From positions 3,162,001 through 3,226,000 of the forward strand of contig OZ253469.1 in the NCBI GenBank assembly GCA_965261535.1: a stretch of 64,000 nucleotides of DNA, in the 5' to 3' direction. Of the stretch, positions 37,475-45,688 are shown piece by piece. The notes below the pieces were generated by a model. It made no database searches. It was not told the DNA's origin and saw only the letters and a list, made by a program, of their open reading frames with translations. Numbering within the stretch: position 1 is the stretch's first letter; the number at the start of each line of letters is the position of its first letter. The position numbers and the translations under genes were made by a program. The DNA is from VXNE01 sp965261535 (lineage in GTDB: Bacteria > Pseudomonadota > Gammaproteobacteria > Pseudomonadales > Azotimanducaceae).

Positions 37475-37641
37475 CCTGTTGCCGCACTCGCACCCCGACT
37501 ATTGCACGGGTCGCCTTCGACGGGCGACGAAACGGCGCCGTCATTGGAGGTCTGAAACTTTGGACTGTGTGCTCGAAGCCTGGCGGAGTCTTGTCCGCCG
37601 CTTGTTCGCCAAGCCCGCAGTGTTTCGAAAATAGCTAACTA

Positions 37642-37670
37642 TGGGGGTAGAAATTGCGAATTGACCCCCA
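37642..37670. terminator. Hairpin downstream of methylaspartate ammonia-lyase
   Basis: TGGGGGT (37642-37648) pairs with ACCCCCA (37664-37670), with further weak pairing AATT/AATT inside. No T-run follows, so it may be a terminator or the end of a lost IS element. Confidence 0.4.
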
Positions 37671-37775
37671 TGTTTGGCGGCGCGCATGATGCGTAATCAG
37701 TCGTTATAGGAGGAGGCGTTATTCGTGCGACCTCGCCTATATCTTTTAGATGAAATATATCAGGAGGGAGAGTGA

Positions 37776-37853
37776 AATGTCATCTAGAGCATTGTTCCTA
37801 AGCGGGGCATTTGTATTATTATCTTCTTGGATACTGGCTCCGGCTACTAGATA
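37776..37853 (+). pseudogene. Orphan signal peptide, original 5' end of the ABC binding-protein gene
   Basis: AGGAGGGAGAGTGAA precedes an ATG encoding MSSRALFLSGAFVLLSSWIL then APATR and a stop. The hydrophobic core and Ala-Pro-Ala end are a Sec signal peptide, but no mature protein follows. Joining about 37845 to about 38427 gives APA-AEPKSGG, a perfect signal-peptidase I site in frame with the binding protein at 38335. A roughly 580-bp insertion therefore separated this signal from its protein. Confidence 0.65.
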
Positions 37854-38332
37854 AATTTTATCTCGTCGTAGGAGAGGGGAACTTCCTCTATTACTCGGAT
37901 GATGAGAAACCCATCTCGGTTTTGATGGATGAAATTAGAGCGATAGACCCAGACGGAAAAAACTGGGACTCGTTAGAGCGAGCTGGAAAAGAGAACGTCC
38001 TAACGGTCTTAGAAATGATTCAGAAGCGCGTCCGATTAGCTGAGGAATTGAAAGAGCTAGATTCTAGGTTTACAGACCACGCGGCTAAGATGCGACCAGA
38101 GGCGCTCGAGGGCTTGGTACGGTCAGCTAAAAAGAAAGCTAAAAGGACGTTTTCAGCACCCGTTGAATTCAACCAAGGTTTTCACCGAAGCCCGACTCGC
38201 TGGGGCGAACCCAAAAGAGACTTGTTCGAATGGTTCTGTTTTGTAGACTGCATAGATAAATTTACGGACTTGGTGGGGCTGAATTGGGGCGCTGAAACTT
38301 TCCTCGAATGGCATAACTCAAGAGGGGCATAA
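37811..38332 (+). CDS. Hypothetical protein of foreign origin (5' end uncertain)
   Basis: The frame reads from a TTG at 37811, but its first codons overlap the orphan signal sequence in another frame, so the real gene was probably 5' truncated on insertion. The product is charged, with EEKPI/EELKELDSRF helices, a basic AKKKAKRTF stretch and a Trp/Phe-rich C-terminus (RDLFEWFCFVDCIDKFTDLVGLNWGAETFLEW). I recognise no family. Codon use is AT-rich, unlike its neighbours. Confidence 0.5.
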   Translation: MYYYLLGYWLRLLDKFYLVVGEGNFLYYSDDEKPISVLMDEIRAIDPDGKNWDSLERAGKENVLTVLEMIQKRVRLAEELKELDSRFTDHAAKMRPEALEGLVRSAKKKAKRTFSAPVEFNQGFHRSPTRWGEPKRDLFEWFCFVDCIDKFTDLVGLNWGAETFLEWHNSRGA

Positions 38333-38427
38333 GAATGTTAAAGAAACTGACGGGATTACTATTACTTTTACTCGTGGCGGGCTGTGAGCAGGGCAGCATA
38401 AAGAGCCATGTTGCCGACGTAGATGCG
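37846..38427. mobile_element. AT-rich foreign segment inserted in the binding-protein gene
   Basis: About 580 bp of markedly lower GC lies between the orphan signal peptide and the mature binding-protein sequence. It holds most of a 173-codon frame of unknown type and a lipoprotein signal start. No terminal repeats or target duplication were seen, so the mechanism is unknown. Boundaries are inferred from protein sense, to within about 10 bp. Confidence 0.55.
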
Positions 38428-39939
38428 GCAGAGCCCAAAAGTGGCGGCGACGTCGTCATGACGATTTCCGGGGATCCGGCGGTACTCAACCCGGCGATCA
38501 CAACCAGTGCGGTCGACATGCCGCTCGGAAGCCTGGTGTACGAATCACTCGTCCGCTTCGGACCTGGCTTCACCTTCGAGCCGAACCTCGCCAAAAGCTG
38601 GACGATTTCGGCGGATGGATTGACCTATACTTTCGACCTGGTCGATGCGAACTGGCAGGACGGCAAGCCCTTCACCTCGGACGACGTCAAGTTCACGCTC
38701 GAAGAAGTCTCCTCTAAGTACGGCCCACTATTTGCCGGCGCAGGAAAGAAGATCAAAGAAATCAAGACACTGGGCGAACACAAGGTCGAAATTTCCTTGA
38801 ATGCACCGTATGGACCGTTTCTCGGATCTCTCACCAACGAGAAAAACGGCCAGATCCTTCCCAAGCACATATTCGAAGGAAGCGATGTAACGAAAAATAC
38901 GGCGTCACTGACAGCTCCCGTCGGGACCGGACCTTTCATGCTCAAGGAATGGGTGCGCGGCTCACATCTGACTTTCGAGAAGAATCCGAACTATTGGCGA
39001 GAGGGGCGCCCCTACCTTGACCAGGTCATCGCCAGGATAATTCCCGTGGCGGCCCAGCGGTCACTGTCGCTTCGCGCCGGCGAGGTTGATTATATCGAAG
39101 CCTATTTTCTGCCGCTAGGAGACTTGGCGACATTCAAGGGAGACGACCGGTTTGTGATGTTCGAGGCCGCCTTTCCGGCAAGCGACGTGATCGTGGTCAA
39201 TACCAAGCGCCCGCCGCTCGACAAGCCCCAGGTACGTCAGGCGCTATTGCAGGCAATCGATCGCAATTACTTGAACGCCGCTGCTTATTTCGGGACAGGT
39301 GCGCCGGCGAAGTCGGCGATAGACTCGCGCTTGTCGCAGGCAAGCGATCTGTCGCTGGACTACGACGAGCTCTACCCATACGACGTGGCAGCAGCCAACG
39401 CGAAACTCGATGCAGCTGGGCTTGAGCCCGACGCGTCAGGATTCCGCTTCTCGATCGACCTGCTGATCGATGCCGGCAAGCCTGAATTGCCGCAGATCGC
39501 AGAAACGCTCAAGCAATATTGGGGTGCCATTGGCGTGAAGGTCGACATTACCGGTGTCGAGCGCACCGTGATGTTTAAGAAGCTCTACGGCGACTACGAC
39601 TACGGCGCTGCGCTCAGAACATATGACACTGGCGGCGACCCCGCAGCCGGCGTCGCGCGGCTTTACACGACAGACTCGATCGATCCGTCGCGTCGGTTCA
39701 ACAACGCGTCGCAGTATAGCAATCCGGAAGTAGACGCCTTGTTCATAAAGGGACAGGACGCTTCGACAGTCGAAGAACGGGGAAAATATTACGGGGAGGC
39801 CGCCCAGATCCTTGCCAAGGATCTGCCTGTTCTCAATTATCACGAACGAGCCTACATTTCCGCCCGCAACAGCAGGGTGAAGAATGTCGACCTCACAGGC
39901 TATTTGCTCTGGTGGGACCAGGTCTGGGTTTCTGAATAG
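38335..39939 (+). CDS. Peptide/nickel-type ABC transporter substrate-binding protein with acquired lipoprotein signal
   Basis: A 534-aa SBP_bac_5 family protein that binds the transported ligand outside the inner membrane. The mature part starts near residue 31 (EPKSGGDVVMTISGDPAVLNPAI) and shows SLVYESLVRFG, LAKSWTISADGLTYTFDL and DQVIARIIP motifs. The N-terminus, MLKKLTGLLLLLLVAGCEQ, is a type II lipoprotein signal with lipobox LVAGC. It comes from the inserted AT-rich DNA and is fused in frame, so the protein would now be lipid-anchored. It is upstream of four transporter genes. Confidence 0.88.
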   Translation: MLKKLTGLLLLLLVAGCEQGSIKSHVADVDAAEPKSGGDVVMTISGDPAVLNPAITTSAVDMPLGSLVYESLVRFGPGFTFEPNLAKSWTISADGLTYTFDLVDANWQDGKPFTSDDVKFTLEEVSSKYGPLFAGAGKKIKEIKTLGEHKVEISLNAPYGPFLGSLTNEKNGQILPKHIFEGSDVTKNTASLTAPVGTGPFMLKEWVRGSHLTFEKNPNYWREGRPYLDQVIARIIPVAAQRSLSLRAGEVDYIEAYFLPLGDLATFKGDDRFVMFEAAFPASDVIVVNTKRPPLDKPQVRQALLQAIDRNYLNAAAYFGTGAPAKSAIDSRLSQASDLSLDYDELYPYDVAAANAKLDAAGLEPDASGFRFSIDLLIDAGKPELPQIAETLKQYWGAIGVKVDITGVERTVMFKKLYGDYDYGAALRTYDTGGDPAAGVARLYTTDSIDPSRRFNNASQYSNPEVDALFIKGQDASTVEERGKYYGEAAQILAKDLPVLNYHERAYISARNSRVKNVDLTGYLLWWDQVWVSE

Positions 39940-40150
39940 ATCGAGGCAGTCGTCAAGATCTCGATCGGTCAGCGTTGGGGGTAAAGTGACCAGTTCGCTC
40001 GACGCCCAACGTTCAACGCAAAGAAGAAGTGGAAGCGGGACTTGCCTTCCACTTCCTTCTGGAGCGGACTTCGTGCGCTCCTGGCATTGGCCAATCCGAC
40101 GTGGCAGACGTACCATTGTTGAGTGCAGCTAAATTCGAGGTGTTGACCGG

Positions 40151-41131
40151 ATGATGCTTAAGGTTATTTCGCATAAGATAGCGTTTGCCGTGGGAACGGT
40201 GGCTTTTGTGCTCATATTGAATTTCATGTTGCTTCATTCCATGCCGGGAGATCCGCTCGCCGGTCTGGTTGGCGAGTATCCCGCCCCACCCGAATATATC
40301 GCTCAGCTCAGGCAGGAGTACGGGCTTGACAAGGGACTGCCCGAGCAGCTCCTCGCCTATGTAACAAACGTTCTGAGCGGAAATTTGGGGTATTCGTTCG
40401 CCAACAACGCGCCCGTGCTGGAACTGCTCGTCGGGCGTGCGGGAAAAACGCTCGTGCTCGTGGTTCCTGCCCTGTTGATCGCGTCGTTCCTTGCAGTGTC
40501 TCTGTCGCTCTATGCCGCGCCGAGAGCTGGCCGGCCGATCGATCTGGTTCTGACCGCCGTCGTGCTGTTTGGATATTCTGTCCCGATTTTCTGGTTTGCC
40601 CAGATATGCATCATTATCTTTTCCGTTTGGCTGGGTTGGCTGCCCGCGCAAGGCATGATGTCGCTTCGAGGGAAGGGCGCCGGCGGCGCTATTGACATCC
40701 TGCTGCACTTCATCCTCCCATTGACGTCGCTCATCCTCTTCTATCTTGCTCTGGTCGGGCGGGTTGCACGAACGAAGATGATCGAAGTCCTCAACGATGA
40801 CTACGTCACGACCGCCATCGCAAAGGGGCTCCCATTCAGAAGCGTCCTTTGGCGGCACATCCTTCCAAACTCCCTGATCCCGATTATCACTGTCATTGGC
40901 TACACGTTCAGCTATTCGCTGACCGGGGCAATTCTGGTCGAAGCGGCATTCGGTTGGCCGGGGCTTGGCACGCTTTTTCTGAACTCGATCTCCACTCGTG
41001 ATTACCCGGTGCTCCTTGGGATACTTTTGGCGAGCACCGTGCTGGTGGTGACCACGAACATCGTGACAGATGTGATCTACACGTTGGTCGATCCCCGTGT
41101 CTCGATAGAGCGGGGACTGCGCGATGCTTAA
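40151..41131 (+). CDS. Peptide-type ABC transporter permease (DppB-like)
   Basis: A 326-aa inner-membrane permease with six predicted helices. The first helix is followed by the family motif MPGDPLAGLVG, and the cytoplasmic EAA loop reads ARTKMIEVLNDDYVTTAIAKGLPFRSVLWRHILPNSL. It ends overlapping the next gene by 8 bp. It is separated from the binding-protein gene by about 210 bp in which I see nothing. Confidence 0.92.
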   Translation: MMLKVISHKIAFAVGTVAFVLILNFMLLHSMPGDPLAGLVGEYPAPPEYIAQLRQEYGLDKGLPEQLLAYVTNVLSGNLGYSFANNAPVLELLVGRAGKTLVLVVPALLIASFLAVSLSLYAAPRAGRPIDLVLTAVVLFGYSVPIFWFAQICIIIFSVWLGWLPAQGMMSLRGKGAGGAIDILLHFILPLTSLILFYLALVGRVARTKMIEVLNDDYVTTAIAKGLPFRSVLWRHILPNSLIPIITVIGYTFSYSLTGAILVEAAFGWPGLGTLFLNSISTRDYPVLLGILLASTVLVVTTNIVTDVIYTLVDPRVSIERGLRDA

Positions 41132-41957
41132 GCGGGTCCGTTCCGAGCTTTTGCGCAATCCGATGTTGGGCGTTCTGCTCGCCATCCTGTTCGTCCTCAC
41201 GGTCCTTGCCGTATTTCCATCCCTGGGAACCTCGGTCGACCCTTCGCTGATGAGCGTGCAGACCCTCAGCGCCCCTTCGATGCAGCACATTTTCGGCACG
41301 GACGAGCTGGGACGCGACGTATATGCCATGATGATCTACGGCACGCGGGTATCCATGGCGATCGGTGCGACCGCGGCCTGCATCGCGGTCTTCCTCGGCG
41401 TCGTGGCCGGCTGCCTGGCTGGTTTCTACGGAGGTTTGCTCGACCGCCTCCTCGTCGCGGTATCCGAGTTCTTTCAGGTAATGCCTACCTTCATAATCGC
41501 GGCAGTCATCGTGGCGCTTTCCGGGGCCGGCGTGACGCAAGTCGTCATCGTCATAGCGCTTCTGGCATGGCCGAAAATAGCCCGAGTCATTCGCGGCGAG
41601 GTTATGCGGGTGCGTGAGCTGGAATACGTCTCCTTTCTGAGATGCCTCGGAAAAGGTCGGCTAAGCATATTGTTCTTCGATATTCTGCCCAATGCAGTAT
41701 CGCCAGTCATTCCGCTGGCTGTCCTCGTTGTCGGGCAGGCTATTATGCTGGAAGCCTCCTTGAGCTTCGTAGGCCTGAACAGTATTGATACCATGACCTG
41801 GGGCAAACTGTTAAATAGCGGACAGCGATTTATCTACAATGCCTGGTGGCTGTCTATTTTCCCTGGACTTGCGTTGCTGATTACAATTCTTTGTTTCAAT
41901 TTGGTCGGAGATGCGGTCATCAAACATCTTGACCCGAGAACGCGATACGATGCCTGA
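41124..41957 (+). CDS. Peptide-type ABC transporter permease (DppC-like)
   Basis: A 277-aa partner permease. It has the DppC N-terminal helix, HIFGTDELGRDVYAMMIYGTRVSM (family signature) and the EAA loop RGEVMRVRELEYVSFLRCLGKG. The gene overlaps dppB-like by 8 bp and dppD-like by 8 bp, showing a tightly coupled operon. Confidence 0.92.
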   Translation: MLKRVRSELLRNPMLGVLLAILFVLTVLAVFPSLGTSVDPSLMSVQTLSAPSMQHIFGTDELGRDVYAMMIYGTRVSMAIGATAACIAVFLGVVAGCLAGFYGGLLDRLLVAVSEFFQVMPTFIIAAVIVALSGAGVTQVVIVIALLAWPKIARVIRGEVMRVRELEYVSFLRCLGKGRLSILFFDILPNAVSPVIPLAVLVVGQAIMLEASLSFVGLNSIDTMTWGKLLNSGQRFIYNAWWLSIFPGLALLITILCFNLVGDAVIKHLDPRTRYDA

Positions 41958-42930
41958 CAAAACCACACCCATCGTCGAAGTGAACAACCTCGAAGTGAGC
42001 TTTTACACTCATTCAAGTGCGGTTCGTGCAATTCGAGACGCGAGCGTCGCCGTTAATCCTGGAGAAGCCATGGGCTTGGTAGGGGAATCGGGTTCCGGAA
42101 AATCCACGCTGGCTCGCGCTATAATGGGGCTGGTGCCGCGTTATCGCGGTCGCGTCACCGGCGGGTCGATCGCAATCAATGGTCGAAACGTGACTCAACT
42201 GCCAGAGGAAGAGCGGCAAAAGCTGCGCGGCAGCCCGGTCGCCATGGTTTTCCAAGACCCCCTGACCTTCTTGAACCCTGTGAAGAAAATCGGCAAGCAG
42301 ATAGCGGAAAGCATTCTACTGCACGATCGCGGCGCGAATGTATCGGAACGGGTCCGCGACCTTCTTGCTTTGGTGTTGCTGCCGAACACATGTCAGGAAG
42401 CCTATCCTCATCAACTGTCAGGCGGGATGCAGCAACGGGCGCTTCTGGCGATCGCATTGGGATGCAGGCCGGCGATCCTCATCGCTGATGAACCGACCAC
42501 CGCTCTCGACGTCACGACGCAGGCTGAAATCATCGATCTGATTTCGCGACTTCGTCTTGAATTAGGCATGGCGCTGCTGCTTATTTCACATGATATTGGG
42601 CTGATCGCCCAAAGTTGTGACCGGGTTACGGTCATGTATGCCGGCTGCACGATTGAATCCGGTCCGACGCTGGATGTCCTTCGCTATCCGGCGCATTGGT
42701 ACACGCGCGGCCTGATCTCGGCTTCGATGGCGATTCCGGACGAGAACGGCCGATTTACATCAATCCCCGGCGAACTTGCTAGCAACGTGCACGATGTCAA
42801 GGAATGCTCATTCCGGAATCGCTGCAGTCAAGCGGCTGAGGAATGCACGCAGCCTCAGCCGGCTCGCCTGATAGAGGCTGGTCATACAGCACATTGTTGC
42901 CGGCCAGGCCGCAACAGGATTTTGGACTGA
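41950..42930 (+). CDS. Peptide-type ABC transporter ATPase (DppD-like)
   Basis: A 326-aa ATPase with Walker A GESGSGKST, signature LSGGMQQR, Walker B ILIADEPTTAL and the C-terminal OppD/DppD extension with cysteines (CSFRNRCSQAAEECTQPQP, HTAHCC) often linked to an iron-sulfur site. ATG 41950 is chosen because it follows the DppC overlap and starts MPDKTTPIVEVNNLEV. Confidence 0.92.
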   Translation: MPDKTTPIVEVNNLEVSFYTHSSAVRAIRDASVAVNPGEAMGLVGESGSGKSTLARAIMGLVPRYRGRVTGGSIAINGRNVTQLPEEERQKLRGSPVAMVFQDPLTFLNPVKKIGKQIAESILLHDRGANVSERVRDLLALVLLPNTCQEAYPHQLSGGMQQRALLAIALGCRPAILIADEPTTALDVTTQAEIIDLISRLRLELGMALLLISHDIGLIAQSCDRVTVMYAGCTIESGPTLDVLRYPAHWYTRGLISASMAIPDENGRFTSIPGELASNVHDVKECSFRNRCSQAAEECTQPQPARLIEAGHTAHCCRPGRNRILD

Positions 42931-42931
42931 C

Positions 42932-43714
42932 ATGGAAAAGCCGAGAATTCCGATCATCGAGTTGGACTCGATCGTCAAGCGTTTCGGCGGTCACGAAACT
43001 GGAACGCTTGCATTGAACAACGTGTCGGTTTCAGTATTTCCGCGAGAGATCGTTGCAATCGTCGGCGAGAGCGGATCAGGAAAATCCACACTCGCGCGCG
43101 TCGCACTTGGCTTGACGGAGCCGGACCAGGGAACGGTAAGACTCAAAGGGCACGACATAAAATCGCTGTCACGCGAACAGTATCGATTGCTGCGCCCAGT
43201 AGTGCAGCCGATTTTCCAGGATTCCCATGGCTCGCTGAACCCGAGGAGATCGCTCGCCAGTACACTTCGACAAGTCCTGCCGCGGGGTACGGGTACCGAG
43301 GTCTATGAAGGATTGTTACGAAGCGTAGGTTTGAACCCGCCGCAAAAGTATCTCGCGCGCTATCCCAGCGAGCTTAGCGGTGGCCAGAGGCAGCGATTTT
43401 CAATCGCGAGGGCACTTGCCTCAAATCCGGAAATGATCGTTGCCGATGAACCGCTCTCGGGTGTCGATGTTTCCAACCGGGGTCAACTCCTGAACCTGAT
43501 GCTTGACCTCGCCGCCGAGCGACGGACGGCTTACATGATGATTACCCACGATATTTCGATAGCCAAAGGATTCGCCCACCGGGTCATTGTCATGCATAAG
43601 GGGAGTATAGTCGAAGCTGGCCCTTCCAGTGTTGTGCTGCAGGACCCGAAGGACGCGTATACGCGCCGGCTGGTGGCGGCATCTCCGGACCTGATCCAGA
43701 TATTGTCAAAGTGA
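42932..43714 (+). CDS. Peptide-type ABC transporter ATPase (DppF-like)
   Basis: A 260-aa second ATPase beginning 2 bp after its partner. Walker A GESGSGKST, Q-loop PIFQDSHGSLNPR, signature LSGGQRQR and Walker B MIVADEPLSGVD are intact. It lacks the Cys-rich C-terminal extension of its partner, which is usual for the shorter members. Confidence 0.92.
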   Translation: MEKPRIPIIELDSIVKRFGGHETGTLALNNVSVSVFPREIVAIVGESGSGKSTLARVALGLTEPDQGTVRLKGHDIKSLSREQYRLLRPVVQPIFQDSHGSLNPRRSLASTLRQVLPRGTGTEVYEGLLRSVGLNPPQKYLARYPSELSGGQRQRFSIARALASNPEMIVADEPLSGVDVSNRGQLLNLMLDLAAERRTAYMMITHDISIAKGFAHRVIVMHKGSIVEAGPSSVVLQDPKDAYTRRLVAASPDLIQILSK

Positions 43715-43984
43715 TGCACGCGCATGATCGCTTCCGGGTCCGCTGGGGATGCTACGTGCATGAGCGTCTATGTCTCCCTTCGGCCGAGGTCTGAGCATGT
43801 GCAAGGCTGCACTTCGAGGAGGCTCAAGCAGAAAAATGGAGGTAAGAGTTTCCGAATATCGGGTGTGAAAATTCTTTCTTGCCATGGACATACAGCTTGT
43901 CCACCTTGGAAAGGCAACGAAAAGAACATTTTAAGTGGCTCACGCCGCTAAAGACGGCGACTGCGATTAGCCGGGAGATAGCAG

Positions 43985-45103
43985 GTGAAGATTACCGACG
44001 TTCAATGTTTTTGTCCGATTTATGAGATAGGCCGTTTTGGAGAGGCGCGTGCAGTTGTACTGAAGATAACCACAGACGAAGGTCTATTTGGCTTGGGCGA
44101 AGGAACGCTCTCCTACCCGTTCTGTCTTTCGAAGCAGGTTGTGGCCGCGATAGCCGGGGCGAAGCAGTATCTGATCGGCTCCGATCCGCTGCAGATCGAG
44201 AAAATCTGGCACGAACTGTACGATCGGTATTTTTGGCGGGGCGGACCGGTCGAAGGCAGTGCCCAGGGCGCCATCAACCATGCTCTTTGGGACATCTTCG
44301 GCAAGTCCGTCAATATGCCCGTCTATCAACTGCTCGGTGGCGCTTATCACGAGCGCATTCCGATCTATCTGAACGGCTGGTGGGAAGGCACGTCAACCAC
44401 GAAAGAGGTGGTCGAGCGGGCATTGGTGACCGTCGAAAAAGGAGCAACGCGGCTCAAATGGTATCCGTTCGAGTTCATGTCCCAGATCGGAAATCAGTAT
44501 TTCGTCTCTTCGGCCGACCTCAAGCGGGGCATCGACGAAGTTTTCGCCGTTAGGGAGGCAGTAGGACCTTCGGTCGATCTGATGGTCGACATCTGGCGAC
44601 GTCTTGACATTTCATCGGCTGCGCTGTTCTGCCGCGAAGTGGAGCGCGCAAATCTCGTCTTCGTCGAGGAGCCGATCCCGGCCGAAAATCTGGACTCCAT
44701 GATAAAGCTGAGCCGCACCGTGAACACGCGCCTGGCGACGGGTGAGCGCATTCTAAGTCGCTACGACTTCAGCAAGCTCTTCGAAGCGCAAGCTATTGGC
44801 ATCGCGCAGATTAATATCGGCCGTGTAGGCGGCATCACCGAAGCTCGAAAGATCGCCGCAATGGCAGACAATCACGGTATAGGAGTAGCGCCTCACAATC
44901 CAATCGGATCCGTCGCCACCGCCGCCATCGTACAGCTGAGCGCCCACATGCGAAATTTTCTCATGCTGGAACGCTTTCCGCCATTTCAGGACGAATGGAT
45001 GGACCAGGATCTCGTCTACGGGCCCGATTATATCGAGCTTCCAGTGCAGCCAGGAATTGGCGTGACTGTCGACGAACGGTTCCTTGCCAACTTTGCGGTC
45101 TAG
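43985..45103 (+). CDS. Mandelate racemase/muconate lactonizing enzyme family dehydratase
   Basis: Enolase-superfamily protein of 372 aa, GTG start with GGGAGA upstream. Residues visible: the Lys region TRLKWYPF, metal ligands in DLMVDIWRR, FVEEPIPAEN and TGERILSRYDF, and a His in GVAPHNPIGSVATAA, the wording of the galactonate/mannonate dehydratase subgroup. It probably dehydrates a sugar acid or similar hydroxy acid. It follows the transporter genes after a 270-bp gap with no other gene and closes the catabolic island. Confidence 0.88.
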   Translation: MKITDVQCFCPIYEIGRFGEARAVVLKITTDEGLFGLGEGTLSYPFCLSKQVVAAIAGAKQYLIGSDPLQIEKIWHELYDRYFWRGGPVEGSAQGAINHALWDIFGKSVNMPVYQLLGGAYHERIPIYLNGWWEGTSTTKEVVERALVTVEKGATRLKWYPFEFMSQIGNQYFVSSADLKRGIDEVFAVREAVGPSVDLMVDIWRRLDISSAALFCREVERANLVFVEEPIPAENLDSMIKLSRTVNTRLATGERILSRYDFSKLFEAQAIGIAQINIGRVGGITEARKIAAMADNHGIGVAPHNPIGSVATAAIVQLSAHMRNFLMLERFPPFQDEWMDQDLVYGPDYIELPVQPGIGVTVDERFLANFAV

Positions 45104-45177
45104 AACGAAGTTCATGCGGATCGAAGGATAGCCAAGCGCGATTAGACTCTGAGACCGGCCACATCGCGACAGGTGTC

Positions 45178-45590
45178 TTGCCCCCGTATAATTGTGCCAC
45201 TTAGGTTGTCTATCACTAAGCAAATAAAGGGGCGGTTGGATGGCCCGGAAGCGGTTTTCGGATGAAGACGTTTTGAATCTGTTGCGTCAGATTGATGTAG
45301 AACTTTCCGCTGGCAGCGATGTGGCGTCAGCCTGCCGCAAAGTCGGCATCAGCGACGCGACGTACTACACGTGGCGACGGAAGTATGGCGGCATGGCGAA
45401 GTCGCAGCTTCACGAGATGAAGTCGCTTGAGAAAGAGAACGCCCGATTGAAGCGGATCGTCGCCGATCTTGAGCTGGACAAGCTGATCCTGAAGGAGACG
45501 CTCGATTAATTAAAGCCCAAGGCCTGAAGTCCGCCGACCTGCGTCAGGCCGTCATTCGCGTCCGTCAGAAGCTGGAGGCTAATTAATGCT
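45178..45590 (+). mobile_element. IS3-family remnant (left end, OrfA and start of OrfB)
   Basis: Starts near a TG-type end (TGTCTTGCCCCCGTATAATT), carries an intact OrfA and about 26 codons of OrfB (LKSADLRQAVIRVRQKLEAN), then stops at a stop codon where unrelated chromosomal sequence begins. It marks the edge of the catabolic island beside the alphaproteobacterial block. Confidence 0.75.
45240..45509 (+). CDS. IS3-family transposase OrfA
   Basis: An 89-aa helix-turn-helix protein (VASACRKVGISDATYYTWRRKYGGM) followed by a leucine-zipper segment (MKSLEKENARLKRIVADLELDKLILKETL). OrfA binds the element ends and normally becomes fused to OrfB by -1 frameshifting. OrfB is missing here, so no transposition is expected. 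Confidence 0.88.
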   Translation: MARKRFSDEDVLNLLRQIDVELSAGSDVASACRKVGISDATYYTWRRKYGGMAKSQLHEMKSLEKENARLKRIVADLELDKLILKETLD

Positions 45591-45688
45591 TGGGCTTAGC
45601 GGGCGCGCAAAATTCGTGCGCGGCCAGCTACAATGTGTTACTCCGGCGCAAAGCAATAGTTTTGTTACCGTCACTGAGAGGGGTTGTC

